A stretch of DNA of 64,000 nucleotides from Butyricicoccus pullicaecorum DSM 23266 (GCF_900167005.1 NZ_FUXW01000002.1:1-64000), one strand, 5' to 3'; positions 17,201 to 26,116 are shown, counted from the stretch's first letter. Notes: generated by a model from the letters alone, not told the origin. Translations and numbers: made by a program.

Positions 17201-17751
17201 GCATGTATGTCAATCTGGCCTGTGTTGTGTCGGCTGTCAAGCTCAAATCCACCAAATCGGGCAGCATGATGGCGTACGCGACTGTTGAAGATATGACCGG
17301 TATGATGGAACTGGTGGTCTTCCCGAATGCCTTGCAGCAGTTTGGCATGTATCTGAAGGAAGACGAGGCCGTTTTGATCAACGGACGTATTGACGCACGC
17401 GAAGATGAAGCACCCAAGCTGATCGTACAGTCGGCAGCGCCGCTGAGCGAGGAGAGCGTAAGCGCACTCGAATCCAAGGAACTGGCGAAAAAGCCCACCC
17501 TGACCGGTCAGCAGGCATTGGCAAAGGCTGGACAGCGCCTGTATTTGCGTCTGCCTGAACTGTCGGGCGAGCAGTTTGAACAGGTCAAACGATTTTTGGC
17601 CAAGCAGCCGGGTGAGATTCCGGTCGTCCTGTGCCTGACTTCGGGCGGGAAGCCGCGTCTTGCACCGCGCAGTTTGTGGTGTGCCGGCAATTTGCAGCTT
17701 ATGCAGAACTTGCGCTTTTTGCTGGGCAATGAAAATGTCATTTTGAAGTGA
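14236..17751 (+). CDS. dnaE: DNA polymerase III subunit alpha DnaE
   Basis: This 1171-aa replicative polymerase has an N-terminal PHP domain (HLHVHTEYSLLDG at 6-18, AMTDHG). The palm carries the catalytic aspartates in MPDIDVDFCY near residue 395, and GPGRGSAAGS is near 355. FNKAHAVCYA and the helix-hairpin-helix follow, and an OB-fold region (YATVEDMTGMMELVVFP) lies near 1015. No exonuclease domain is inserted, which separates it from PolC, the second clostridial polymerase (not in this window). TTG start at 14236 after AAGGAGGGA. Confidence 0.98.
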   Translation: MENFAHLHVHTEYSLLDGACRIEKLMDRVAELGQTAVAMTDHGVMYGAIDFYRAAKARGIHPVIGCEVYVTPGSRFERGYAQGQWHRHLILLCENMEGYRNLIHMVSLSFSEGFYVRPRVDLDLLRKHSKGLICLSACLAGSIPQALMNGDYEGAKRQALEFREIFGENNFFLEIQDHGIEAQKEVNMGLYRLSDETGIPLVATNDAHYLTREDARIQDVLMAIQMGKTVDDPTRMKFETNEFYIKSEEEMFALFPTHPDAIARTVEIANRCQVEFEFGKYHLPQFDVPDGYTAREYLDKLCLEGLHERYPDDDGTVRERLDYEINMIDKMGFVDYFLIVSDFIHYAKRNGIPVGPGRGSAAGSIVSYCLGITDLDPIKYSLYFERFLNPERVSMPDIDVDFCYVRRPEVIEYVTRKYGADHVAQIVTFGTMAARAAIRDVGRALSIPYNEADAVAKQVPMELHITIDRALTINPELKKMYDSNPTVKNLIDTARALEGMPRHASTHAAGVVITKDPVDTYVPLARNDEQMVTQFTMTTLEELGLLKMDFLGLRNLTVIADAEKMIRRHTPDFSIEKVSDHDAATFQMLGQGRTMGVFQLESAGITNVVTGLRPQSIEDITAVVALYRPGPMQSIPRYIECRHHPEKVRYKHPLLEPILSVTYGCMVYQEQVMEAFRKLAGYSLGKADMVRRAMSKKKFKELEKERVSFIYGNPDEGIDGAIARGVPEQTAAEIFDEIMDFANYAFNKAHAVCYAVVSYRTAYLKCHYPREYLAALLTSVLDVPGKISEYIAEAKEMGIRVLPPDVNSSEDGFSVSGEDIRFGLAAIKNVGRAFMRQLVEERQANGPYTSLMDFCERLYDKDLNRRALESMIQAGAFDSMGFHRSQMLAVYERVVDAVANERRKNVEGQLDLFGMGVENVQDEEIAMPNLPEMGKKELLALEKQTTGLYLSGHPMDAYESLAKRANAAKIRAIADDLMPDAEQPKYKDGMYVNLACVVSAVKLKSTKSGSMMAYATVEDMTGMMELVVFPNALQQFGMYLKEDEAVLINGRIDAREDEAPKLIVQSAAPLSEESVSALESKELAKKPTLTGQQALAKAGQRLYLRLPELSGEQFEQVKRFLAKQPGEIPVVLCLTSGGKPRLAPRSLWCAGNLQLMQNLRFLLGNENVILK

Positions 17752-17776
17752 CCCATCCCCGTGAGAGAAAAAATTT

Positions 17777-18043
17777 ATGAGTTTTTTTCGTGACACGAGA
17801 TTGACCAACTTTCTGGAAAAATCGCAGGCAGAGTATGCGCCAAAATGGATGCGCGTGTTAGGCATCGTATGTTTGACCGCGTTATCTGTGCTTGCGGTTG
17901 CTGCACTGGCAGCGCTCCTGCTCGACGCACCGACCGGTAGATTGGAACGGGTCTGGTATGTGGCCCTGATTGTACTGGTTTTATGGTATGATGTTGGATT
18001 CTTCAGAAAAACGCTGAGACGATCTAAGAGGGACCGCCAGTGA
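17777..18043 (+). CDS. Small two-helix membrane protein, copy A (hypothetical)
   Basis: This 88-aa protein starts MSFFRDTRLTNFLEKSQ and has two transmembrane helices (about residues 27-47 and 58-72), then a basic tail FRKTLRRSKR. It resembles the next gene in layout: both share a FLE(K/G)SQ segment, PKWM/PKWI, a helix rich in Leu and Ala, and a basic end. The pair is therefore probably an ancient tandem duplication. The ribosome-binding site is weak. I do not recognise a named family. Confidence 0.6.
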   Translation: MSFFRDTRLTNFLEKSQAEYAPKWMRVLGIVCLTALSVLAVAALAALLLDAPTGRLERVWYVALIVLVLWYDVGFFRKTLRRSKRDRQ

Positions 18044-18297
18044 GATTTTTAATTGAGATGATGTTATCTGCGTTCTTGGAAGGGTCGCAGTATGAAAAGA
18101 TGCCCAAATGGATTCAGGTACTGGGATTGCTCCTTTTGACCGCGCTGGTCGCGCTTTCGGTGTTTGCGCTGTCTGCCGTGTTGCTTCATGCTGAACAAGG
18201 TGTTTCCAGACGGTTTATATGCCTGATGTTGATGGCGGCCATTCTGTGGTATTATATTGATGTTTTGAAAAACTTTGTCCGGCGCACAAAAAGGTAG
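18040..18297 (+). CDS. Small two-helix membrane protein, copy B (hypothetical)
   Basis: This 85-aa protein starts at GTG 18040, overlapping the previous stop codon (GTGA), so translation is coupled. AAGAGGG lies upstream. The protein has FLEGSQYEKMPKWIQVLG, a first helix (about 27-47), a second (about 56-72) and a basic end NFVRRTKR, mirroring copy A. Tight coupling suggests the two products act together, perhaps as a heterodimer; that is inference only. Confidence 0.6.
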   Translation: MRFLIEMMLSAFLEGSQYEKMPKWIQVLGLLLLTALVALSVFALSAVLLHAEQGVSRRFICLMLMAAILWYYIDVLKNFVRRTKR

Positions 18298-18345
18298 ATG
18301 TGTCCACAATACGTGCACATTGACATAACATCTGAGGGAAGTGTC

Positions 18346-18374
18346 TTGTACTTTGATATGAAAACTGCTATAAT
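18346..18374 (+). promoter_or_regulatory. Promoter of pfkA
   Basis: -35 TTGTAC and an exact -10 TATAAT are separated by 17 nt. The leader of about 85 nt contains a hairpin CTGCGGT / ACCGCAG (18384-18410) with a T-rich loop, of unknown significance. Confidence 0.75.
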
Positions 18375-18466
18375 ATATATAAATCTGCGGTATTTTTTTG
18401 CTGACCGCAGGGTGAGGGAAGAATAGCAAATATCAAGAATTAAGATCCTTTTCAGGAGGCGTAGTT

Positions 18467-19444
18467 ATGGAACAGAAACCGATCCGAAGAATTGGCGTGC
18501 TGACCAGCGGCGGCGACGCACCCGGCATGAATGCCGTTATCCGTGCAGTCGTTCGTACCGCAGCTGCACATGGAATTTCCGTTTTGGGTATTCGCCGCGG
18601 TTACAGCGGACTGATCAACGGTGATATCATTGAACTTGCCGCACGCTCTGTCGATGGCATCAGCCGTAAGGGTGGTACCATGCTGTATACCGCACGCTGT
18701 AAGGAAATGCTGACCGAGGAAGGTCTGCAAAAGGCAGCCGACACCTGTAAGTATCTGGGCATTGACGGCCTGATCTGTGTCGGTGGTGACGGTACGTTCC
18801 GTGGCGCGCTGGCGCTGTCCCGTCTGGGTGTACCGTGCATCGGTATTCCGGGTACGATCGATAACGATATCGGCTGCTCGGAGTACACCATCGGCTTTGA
18901 TACCGCGTGCAATACTGCGCTTGACTGTATCGATAAGCTGCGTGATACCATGCAGTCGCATGAACGCTGCTCGGTTGTAGAGGTTATGGGCCGTCATGCC
19001 GGCCATCTGGCACTGAATGTAGGCTGTGCCTGTGGTGCAACTGCGATTCTGCTGCCCGAGCGTGAAATTGATTTTGAGACCGATGTCATTGAGAAGATGC
19101 GCATGGGCCGTATCAAGGGCAGAAACCACCATATTATTATCGTCGCAGAGGGCTACGGCTCGGCACAGGTCGTCGCTGACCGCATCCACGACGCGACCGG
19201 TATCGATACCCGTCTGACCATTCTTGGCCATATCCAGCGCGGCGGTTCTCCGACCTCGCAGGATCGTGTGATGGGTACCCGTATGGGCTATGCCGCAGTG
19301 ATCGCACTGGAAGAAGGCAAGAGCAAGCGTGTCGTTGCACTGAGAAGCGGCAGCGTCATCGATATCGATATCGAGGAAGCGCTCAGCCAGACCAAGGATC
19401 TCAATCAGTGCCTGTTTGAGGCACAGACCACGGTTGCGATCTAA
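18467..19444 (+). CDS. pfkA: 6-phosphofructokinase
   Basis: This 325-aa glycolytic enzyme phosphorylates fructose-6-phosphate. LTSGGDAPGMN is at residues 12-22, CVGGDGTFRG near 103, and PGTIDNDIG with the catalytic Asp near 125. Glycine in GGDGT (rather than Asp in the PPi-dependent form) indicates the ATP-dependent type. The C-terminal region has LGHIQRGGSPTS, the F6P and effector-binding loop. An AGGAGGCG site precedes the ATG. It is followed by a strong terminator. Confidence 0.97.
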   Translation: MEQKPIRRIGVLTSGGDAPGMNAVIRAVVRTAAAHGISVLGIRRGYSGLINGDIIELAARSVDGISRKGGTMLYTARCKEMLTEEGLQKAADTCKYLGIDGLICVGGDGTFRGALALSRLGVPCIGIPGTIDNDIGCSEYTIGFDTACNTALDCIDKLRDTMQSHERCSVVEVMGRHAGHLALNVGCACGATAILLPEREIDFETDVIEKMRMGRIKGRNHHIIIVAEGYGSAQVVADRIHDATGIDTRLTILGHIQRGGSPTSQDRVMGTRMGYAAVIALEEGKSKRVVALRSGSVIDIDIEEALSQTKDLNQCLFEAQTTVAI

Positions 19445-19465
19445 GCCGAAGCAAAGTGGAATACC

Positions 19466-19497
19466 GACGGACAGGGCAAACCTGTCCGTCTTTTTTT
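19466..19497 (+). terminator. Intrinsic terminator after pfkA
   Basis: The 10-bp stem GACGGACAGG-GCAAA-CCTGTCCGTC is followed by seven T. Confidence 0.93.
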
Positions 19498-19515
19498 GGA
19501 ACAGGAGGAACAAAC

Positions 19516-20235
19516 ATGAGAAAAACCGTGTGGATTACCGGCGGCTCACGAGGCATTGGTGCCGCGGCTGTCCGCGCCTTTGTACAGGACGGTTGGAAGG
19601 TTGCGTTCTGTTATCGCAGCCGCACCGAACAGGCCGAGGCGCTGGCGGCTGAGACCGGTGCACTGGCCATTCAGGCAGACGTGACAAAACGGGAGGACGT
19701 ACAGAAATGCATGGAGCGCATCCATGAAGTGCTGGGACCGGTGGGTGCTGTGGTGTGCAACGCCGGTGTCGCGCAGCAGAAAATGTTCTGTGATCTGACT
19801 GACGACGACTGGGATTATGTGATGAACGGCAATCTGCGCAGCGTGTTTTATACCATTCAGGCTGCGCTGCCCGATTTGGTGCACGATAAGGACGGTGCGA
19901 TCGTGACCGTTTCTTCGGTCTGGGGCGTTGCCGGGGCATCGTGCGAGAGCCATTACGCAGCGTCCAAGGCGGGACTCATCGGTCTGAGCAAGTCGCTTGC
20001 ACACGAATTGGGACTGTCAGGCATTCGAGTCAACTGCGTCGCACCCGGTGTTATCGATACCGAAATGAACGCCATGCACGATGCGGACACACTGCGCGGA
20101 CTGGCGGAGGAAACTGACCTCGGACGATTGGGACGGGTGGATGAGGTTGCACGCACCATCCGCTATCTGTGTTCGGAGGACGCAACGTTCGTCACCGGTC
20201 AGATTTTGGGCGTGACAGGTGGATTTGTCATTTGA
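19516..20235 (+). CDS. SDR-family oxidoreductase, FabG-like (3-oxoacyl-ACP reductase type)
   Basis: This 239-aa short-chain dehydrogenase has the NADP-binding GGSRGIGAA at residues 8-16, NAGVAQ near 83, the catalytic Ser in TVSSVWG near 137, and YAASKAG near 152 carrying the Tyr and Lys. The ending SEDATFVTGQILGVTGG is the FabG-like tail. Family members reduce 3-oxoacyl-ACP, but this isolated copy lies outside any fatty-acid gene set, so the substrate is open. ATG 19516 is preferred to upstream codons because AGGAGGAAC lies 5-8 nt before it and the upstream frame crosses the pfkA terminator. Confidence 0.85.
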   Translation: MRKTVWITGGSRGIGAAAVRAFVQDGWKVAFCYRSRTEQAEALAAETGALAIQADVTKREDVQKCMERIHEVLGPVGAVVCNAGVAQQKMFCDLTDDDWDYVMNGNLRSVFYTIQAALPDLVHDKDGAIVTVSSVWGVAGASCESHYAASKAGLIGLSKSLAHELGLSGIRVNCVAPGVIDTEMNAMHDADTLRGLAEETDLGRLGRVDEVARTIRYLCSEDATFVTGQILGVTGGFVI

Positions 20236-20282
20236 AGATTGAGACAATTTTGCGAATTTGTCCCAAAAGGTAACAGGGAGGG

Positions 20283-20317
20283 CAGGCTGTCACGGGGTGA
20301 CGGCTTGCCCTTTGTTG
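20283..20317 (+). terminator. Probable terminator after the SDR gene
   Basis: A 13-bp stem GGGCAGGCTGTCA / TGACGGCTTGCCC closes a CGGGG loop but is followed only by TTTG, so termination may be partial. It could instead be a leader structure for the MMPL gene. Confidence 0.5.
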
Positions 20318-20399
20318 CAGGTGCGCGTATCATAGAGCTGTATCAAAAATACAGCGGGGGAGAAGTCTGCCTTTTTTCCCCGGGAAAGGTTGGACGCAC

Positions 20400-22859
20400 A
20401 TGTCTGAAGAACGCAAATCCGAAGACTTCATGCTCAAACTCGCACGATTTATCGTCGATAAGCGCAAAGCCTTCTATCTGGTCTTTCTGGCAGCAGTCCT
20501 GTTCTGCGCGGCCTCGGTCAGTAAGGTGCATGTCAATAATGATATCACCTCGTACTTGCCGGCGGATACCGAGACCAGACGGGGATTGACCCTCATGGAA
20601 GAGGAATTCACGACGCTGGGCAGCGGACAGTTTATGCTGACCAATGTTACCTATGACGAGGCCGACCAGGTGGCCAAGGAGATCGAACACATAGACGGCG
20701 TGTCAGGTGTGGAGTTCGATGACACCGAAAAGCATTATACCGGCTCGTCGGCCCTCATCACCGTGACCTTTGACGGGGAGAAGGACGACCCGGTCGCTCT
20801 TCAGGCGATGGATCATCTGAAATCCATCCTTGCACCCTATGACACGTACATCTATTCTGAGGTCGGACTGGACACTTCGGCGCAGCTACAAAGTGAGATG
20901 GGCATTATCCTGGTCATTGCGGCCATTGTCATTGTCATCGTGCTGCTGTTTACCTCCAAGAGCTATATGGAAGTGCCGGTTTATGTGATCGTCTTCGGCG
21001 TGGCCGCCGTGCTCAATATGGGTACGAACTACTGGTTCGGTGAGGTATCGTATATCACAAACTCGGTCGCCATCGTCTTACAGCTTGCGCTGGCGATCGA
21101 CTACGCGATTATTTTCTGTCACCGATACATGGAGGAGCGCGAGACTAAACCGGCCCGAGAGGCCGACATTGCAGCGCTGTCCAAGGCGATTGTCGAGATT
21201 TCGTCCTCCAGCCTGACCACGATTTCGGGTATGATTGCACTGATGCTCATGCAGTTCCGCATCGGTTTTGATATGGGTGCGGTCATGTCCAAGGGAATTA
21301 TTTGCAGTATGCTCACGGTGTTCCTGCTCATGCCCGGATTGCTCATGCTGTTTTCAAACGGCATCGAGCGTACCCGACATCCCAATCTGGTGCCGCGTAT
21401 CAGTCTGGTGGGCAAAGCGGTGGTCAAGCTGCGCTATATCCTGCCGCCTATCTTCCTTGTGACCATCATTGCGGGTATTTTCCTGTCGGGAAAGTGTGAC
21501 TACTGTTTTTCGGAGAACGTTATTGACACCAATAACCCGCCTGAACAGCGCATCGCACTCGACCGTATTTCGGACACCTTCGGCAATCAGAATACGATTG
21601 CGCTCTTGGTACCCAAGGGGGACTATGAGAAGGAGGGCAAGATTCTGGCCAAGATTTCGGAACTGCCCGAAATCGATCGCGCGCAGGGCCTTGCCAATAC
21701 TGAGGCCGAGGGGTATATGCTGACCGATAAGCTCAAGCCCCGCCAGTTTGCCGAGATTGCGGGTGTCGATATCGAGATGGCACGGCTGCTGTATCAGGCG
21801 TATGGTCTGGAACATGAAGAGTACGGCGCCATCTTCCAGAACCCGGATGATTATGAAATTCCGCTGGTTGACAGCTTCCAGTTCCTGTGTGAACAGAAGG
21901 ATAAGGGCGTCATCAAGCTGGAGGGCGAACAGGCCGAGATGGTGGACGATCTGCAAGAGCAGCTGGATATCGGTCTGCCGCAGCTGCAAGGTGAGCACTG
22001 GTCGCGTTTGGTGTTCATCGCAGATGTGCCCGAAGAGAGCCCGCAGACCTTTGCGCTGCTCGATCAGATGCGCGCCATCGCCGCACAGTATTACGGGGAT
22101 GATGTGCTGCTGGTCGGCAACTCGACCAACGCACGTGACCTGTCCGAGTCGTTCTCGGGTGATAACCTTAAGATCAGTGTGCTGACCGCACTGTTTGTTA
22201 TGATCATCCTGCTCTTTACCTTCAAGTCGGCCGGTCTGCCGATCTTGCTGGTTCTGACCATTCAGGGCAGTATCTGGATCAACTTCTCCTTCCCGTATCT
22301 GACCCATACCAACTTGTTCTTCCTCAGTTACCTCGTCGTCAGCTCCATTCAGATGGGTGCGACCATCGACTACGCGATTGTCATTACCAACCGCTATATG
22401 GAACTTAAAACCATCATGAGTCACAGAGATGCGGTCATCGAGACGTTAAACCAGAGTTTCCCGACCATTTTGACCTCGGGTTCGATTATGACCGTTTCCG
22501 GTTTCCTCATCGGTATGATCTCGACCAACCCGCCCATCAGCTCGCTCGGCCTGGCGCTGGGACGCGGTACGCTGACCTCGATTTTCCTGGTCATGACCGT
22601 CCTGCCGCAGCTGCTTATTCTGGGCGATACCCTGATCGAGCGTACGGCCATCACGCTCAACATCGACCGCAAACAGCGTTTTTCGGGCGGCATTATGCAC
22701 GTCGACGGACACATTCGCGGCCATGTATCAGGCTTTGTGGACGGTGAGATTCGCGGCCTGATTCGCGGTGATATCAACGCCATGATCGAGAGCAAGAAAC
22801 CCATTAAGAAAGACCCGGCGGACCCGGAATCCCACACGGAGGAGGAGACAAGCAAATGA
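20400..22859 (+). CDS. MMPL/RND-family transporter
   Basis: This 819-aa membrane exporter is built as two repeats of about six helices with large external loops (residues about 45-165 and 365-595). The first repeat has RYMEERETKP after a helix with a DYAIIF motif. The second has TIDYAIVITNRYME near 655, the matching Asp-Tyr of proton-coupled MMPL proteins. The soluble tail (about residues 762-800) is a run of x-hydrophobic-x-Gly tetrads (HIRG HVSG FVDG EIRG LIRG). Family members export lipids or hydrophobic compounds. The next gene overlaps by 4 nt, so the two products probably form one export unit. Confidence 0.88.
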   Translation: MSEERKSEDFMLKLARFIVDKRKAFYLVFLAAVLFCAASVSKVHVNNDITSYLPADTETRRGLTLMEEEFTTLGSGQFMLTNVTYDEADQVAKEIEHIDGVSGVEFDDTEKHYTGSSALITVTFDGEKDDPVALQAMDHLKSILAPYDTYIYSEVGLDTSAQLQSEMGIILVIAAIVIVIVLLFTSKSYMEVPVYVIVFGVAAVLNMGTNYWFGEVSYITNSVAIVLQLALAIDYAIIFCHRYMEERETKPAREADIAALSKAIVEISSSSLTTISGMIALMLMQFRIGFDMGAVMSKGIICSMLTVFLLMPGLLMLFSNGIERTRHPNLVPRISLVGKAVVKLRYILPPIFLVTIIAGIFLSGKCDYCFSENVIDTNNPPEQRIALDRISDTFGNQNTIALLVPKGDYEKEGKILAKISELPEIDRAQGLANTEAEGYMLTDKLKPRQFAEIAGVDIEMARLLYQAYGLEHEEYGAIFQNPDDYEIPLVDSFQFLCEQKDKGVIKLEGEQAEMVDDLQEQLDIGLPQLQGEHWSRLVFIADVPEESPQTFALLDQMRAIAAQYYGDDVLLVGNSTNARDLSESFSGDNLKISVLTALFVMIILLFTFKSAGLPILLVLTIQGSIWINFSFPYLTHTNLFFLSYLVVSSIQMGATIDYAIVITNRYMELKTIMSHRDAVIETLNQSFPTILTSGSIMTVSGFLIGMISTNPPISSLGLALGRGTLTSIFLVMTVLPQLLILGDTLIERTAITLNIDRKQRFSGGIMHVDGHIRGHVSGFVDGEIRGLIRGDINAMIESKKPIKKDPADPESHTEEETSK

Positions 22860-25800
22860 AACAGTATGTAAAACGCCTGTCCGCGCTGGGAATCGGAGTG
22901 CTGGTGGCGCTTATGCCGCTGGCACCGGGATTTTCGGCTTGGGCAGCCGATGCAAATACCCTACACATTTCGAGTGGCAGTGAATTTAAGGAATTTGCGC
23001 AGAAGTGCGCGGTAGATACCTACTCTCAGGGACTTACCGTGGTGCTCGATCGCGACATTGATCTCGCGGGCTATGGTTCGGTTACGGTTCCAGTGTTCTG
23101 TGGTACGTTTGACGGTGGTCATCATACGATTTCCGGATATAACAGCCTGGGTAAGGGTTCTGACCGCGGCTTGTTCCGATACGTCAAGCCGGGTGCGTCG
23201 ATTACCAGCCTGACCGTGTCGGGTTCGGTTGCACCCGAGGGCACCAAGTCCGGTCTGGGACTGCTTGCCGGACGCAACGAGGGTACCATCCGTTCGTGCG
23301 CCGTTGAGGGCACCGTGACCGGTGATGAGAGCATCGGCGGTCTGGTCGGTGTCAACGAAAAGAGCGGTGTGATTCGCGACTGCGTCAGCCGTGTGACAGT
23401 GACCGGCTCGACCAACGCGGGCGGCATTGCCGGACGCAGTGATGGTACGATTTCGGGCTGCGTCAACGAGGGCACCATCAATACAGACGGCGATCAGGCA
23501 CCGACCAACACGGGCGGTATCACGGGCAAGTCCACCGGACTGATTGAAAACTGTAAGAACACCGCCGAGATTGGTTATCAGCACGTAGGCTATAATACCG
23601 GCGGCATTGTGGGCAGTCAAAACGGTGTCGTGACCGGCTGTACCAACAGTGGCAAGATCTACGGACGCAAGGACGTCGGCGGTATCGTGGGACAGTTTGA
23701 GCCGTATGTCAATTTCACCTACGGCACATCGCCCATTGATGCCCTCGATCAGGCGCTCGATCAGCTGAGCAGCCTGATGAGCCAGCTGGCCGATCAGGTA
23801 TCTTCGGCGGCAGGCGGCGCGATTGATGACTTTAAGGTCATGAATGATGCCATGAACTCCATTCGCGATACCGCGCACTCGGCAGGCACCGAGGCGATTG
23901 AGGACGCGGACGTTATGATCGGGGATGTGCACACGGCCGCGCAGTCTATCAACCATGCACTGTCCGGTCTCATCGGGGATACCGATGCATTTATTCAGGA
24001 GACTTCAGGCAATCTGGACGAAGTCAATCGACAGCTCAAAAAGGTGCGCAAGAACCTGATGGATGTACCGTACACACTGACAAACGGTATCACCACCGCA
24101 ACCGAAGAGGTGGACACAGCGACGAGCAAGGTGCAGAACAACATCCAGCAGGCGATTGATGAGCTGAACGGTGCAAAGAATGACTTGAGAAAGCTGGCAA
24201 CATTCAGCCAGACCGTATCGGACATTCTGCTCGGCGGCGGTTCTGCTGAGGATAAGCTGAATGATCTGGTCAGCGCACTGGAAGATCTGGGTAAGATTGA
24301 CCCGTCCGCACGTGTTGAACGTGCACGGAAGGCCATGCAGGACGCAGTCGATGCTGTCAAGCTCATGACCGATAACGTCAAGTGGGGAATCAGCCAGTCC
24401 AATACCGAGATTCAGGTTGCACTGCGCGATGCGAATAACGCACTCAAGAAGCTGGAAAATCTGGCAAGTACCATCAATTCGGACACCGCTGCATACAGCA
24501 GCAACGCCATGAACAGCCTCAGACAGGTGAACGGTCATGTGAGCACGATTGAAAATACGCTGCGCTCGTATACCAGCACGTTGGGGGATAAGGGTCAGAA
24601 GACCATGGACGACGTGGATAGTCAACTGACCATCATCAATGATCGTGTTGGACAGATGACCGATGGTGCAGCCAGCACGAACACCGACCTGCATGCGACT
24701 ACCCAGTCTATTATCACCACCATGTCTACGGTCGAGGACGCGATCAAAAATCTGGTCAAGGTACCGGAGAAGACCGTGGATGACGTTTCGGAAAGCCAAG
24801 GAGATAGCGGTCCGGGTCGTGTCATCTCGTGCAAGAATACCGGAGCCATTCAGGCAGACAGCAATGTCGGCGGCATCGCGGGTATGATTGCACCTGAGCT
24901 GGACATTGACCCCGAAGAAGATATTGATCTGGACAGCGATAAGCTCACCGTCGACACCCATGCATTCCTCAAGGCAACGCTCAAGGACTGCCGTAACGAT
25001 GGAAATATCACGGCTAAGAACGAGTGTGCCGGTGGTATTCTGGGACGCTCCGAGCTGGGTGCTGCGATTGGATGCGTGAGTAAGTGTAAGGTTGAGACCG
25101 AGTCGGGCGGCAAAGCCGGCGGCATTGCGGGTGAGTCGAGCGGCAGCATTGAAAACTGTGCAGCGCAGGTCGATCTGAAGGGCGGAGACAACCTGGGAGG
25201 TATCGCCGGACAGGGTAAGGATATCACGAACTGTCGTGCCATGACCCGCGTGGACAGCGACGGAGAAAAGCTGGGCGCGATCGCGGGTGCAGCCTCGGGA
25301 ACGGTTTCGGGCAATTACTACCTCAACGAAGACCTGGCAGGTGTGGACGGTATCAGCTATGCCGGAAAGAGCGACGGCGTGGACTTTGCCACCTTCGGCA
25401 CACTGTCCGGTGTCCCAGCGGATTTCCTGACCTTTGCGGTATCCTTTGTCGCGGACGGCAAAACCATTGCCGAAATTCCGGTTTCGTACGGCGGCGCCGT
25501 GGATGAGAGCCTGATTCCGGAGGTTCCCGAAGCGGGCGGCACGTACGGCAGCTGGGATGAATTTGACCGGACTGACATCGTGCGCAGCCAGACCGTCCAT
25601 GCGGTCTATGACGATCTCCGTTCGACCATCTCGTCGCCCGGACGTGTTCCGGTACTGTTGGCCGAGGGTGCATTCTCACCCGATGCCGAGATCGATGTGC
25701 GTACCTGGTCGCCGGATGATTCCCAGATTCCGAGCGGGTATGAGCTGGTTGCGGCCTACGCCTACGATATCGAGGACGATACCCCGATGCCCGATACGGT

Positions 25801-26116
25801 TACGCTGCACGTTGCAGCCGGAGAGAACGGCACCGACGTGGCTGTGATCCAGAATGGTGAGATGCAGGTCATCGACAGCACGCTCGACGGCAGCTATCTG
25901 ATCTGTGAGGGAACACCGGAGGGCAGCCTGCTGGTTGTCAGACGCAATCACACTGTGCTGTTTGTTGCATTGGGCGGCGCAGCGGTCCTGATCATTTTGG
26001 GCTTGGCATTCTGCATCGTCCGCCGTCGCCGCAGACGCAAGGAAGCGGCAGCGCCGGATGACATCCAGAATGAGACCGAGCAGGCATCGAACGAAGAACC
26101 CCAGAAGATGGAATAA
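22856..26116 (+). CDS. Large GLUG-repeat, coiled-coil surface protein coupled to the MMPL exporter
   Basis: This 1086-aa protein has a signal peptide (1-31, ending AWA). GLUG-type beta repeats follow at about 90-290 (GGLVGVN, GGIAGR, GGITGK, GGIVG). A long helical segment at about 295-650 with heptad character comes next, then a second GLUG block at about 660-830. An InlB-like beta-grasp module lies near 855-935 (FVADGKTI...VHAVYDDL). A C-terminal helix at about 1033-1056 is followed by RRRRRR. That tail anchors it in the membrane with the bulk outside. It overlaps the MMPL stop (ATGA), suggesting a periplasm-like wall-spanning partner of the exporter. I know no characterised homologue with this exact arrangement. 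Confidence 0.75.
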   Translation: MKQYVKRLSALGIGVLVALMPLAPGFSAWAADANTLHISSGSEFKEFAQKCAVDTYSQGLTVVLDRDIDLAGYGSVTVPVFCGTFDGGHHTISGYNSLGKGSDRGLFRYVKPGASITSLTVSGSVAPEGTKSGLGLLAGRNEGTIRSCAVEGTVTGDESIGGLVGVNEKSGVIRDCVSRVTVTGSTNAGGIAGRSDGTISGCVNEGTINTDGDQAPTNTGGITGKSTGLIENCKNTAEIGYQHVGYNTGGIVGSQNGVVTGCTNSGKIYGRKDVGGIVGQFEPYVNFTYGTSPIDALDQALDQLSSLMSQLADQVSSAAGGAIDDFKVMNDAMNSIRDTAHSAGTEAIEDADVMIGDVHTAAQSINHALSGLIGDTDAFIQETSGNLDEVNRQLKKVRKNLMDVPYTLTNGITTATEEVDTATSKVQNNIQQAIDELNGAKNDLRKLATFSQTVSDILLGGGSAEDKLNDLVSALEDLGKIDPSARVERARKAMQDAVDAVKLMTDNVKWGISQSNTEIQVALRDANNALKKLENLASTINSDTAAYSSNAMNSLRQVNGHVSTIENTLRSYTSTLGDKGQKTMDDVDSQLTIINDRVGQMTDGAASTNTDLHATTQSIITTMSTVEDAIKNLVKVPEKTVDDVSESQGDSGPGRVISCKNTGAIQADSNVGGIAGMIAPELDIDPEEDIDLDSDKLTVDTHAFLKATLKDCRNDGNITAKNECAGGILGRSELGAAIGCVSKCKVETESGGKAGGIAGESSGSIENCAAQVDLKGGDNLGGIAGQGKDITNCRAMTRVDSDGEKLGAIAGAASGTVSGNYYLNEDLAGVDGISYAGKSDGVDFATFGTLSGVPADFLTFAVSFVADGKTIAEIPVSYGGAVDESLIPEVPEAGGTYGSWDEFDRTDIVRSQTVHAVYDDLRSTISSPGRVPVLLAEGAFSPDAEIDVRTWSPDDSQIPSGYELVAAYAYDIEDDTPMPDTVTLHVAAGENGTDVAVIQNGEMQVIDSTLDGSYLICEGTPEGSLLVVRRNHTVLFVALGGAAVLIILGLAFCIVRRRRRRKEAAAPDDIQNETEQASNEEPQKME

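Noticed and set aside
18384-18410. pfkA leader hairpin as a terminator or riboswitch
   Set aside because: The T run lies in the loop rather than after the stem, and no alternative pairing is visible.
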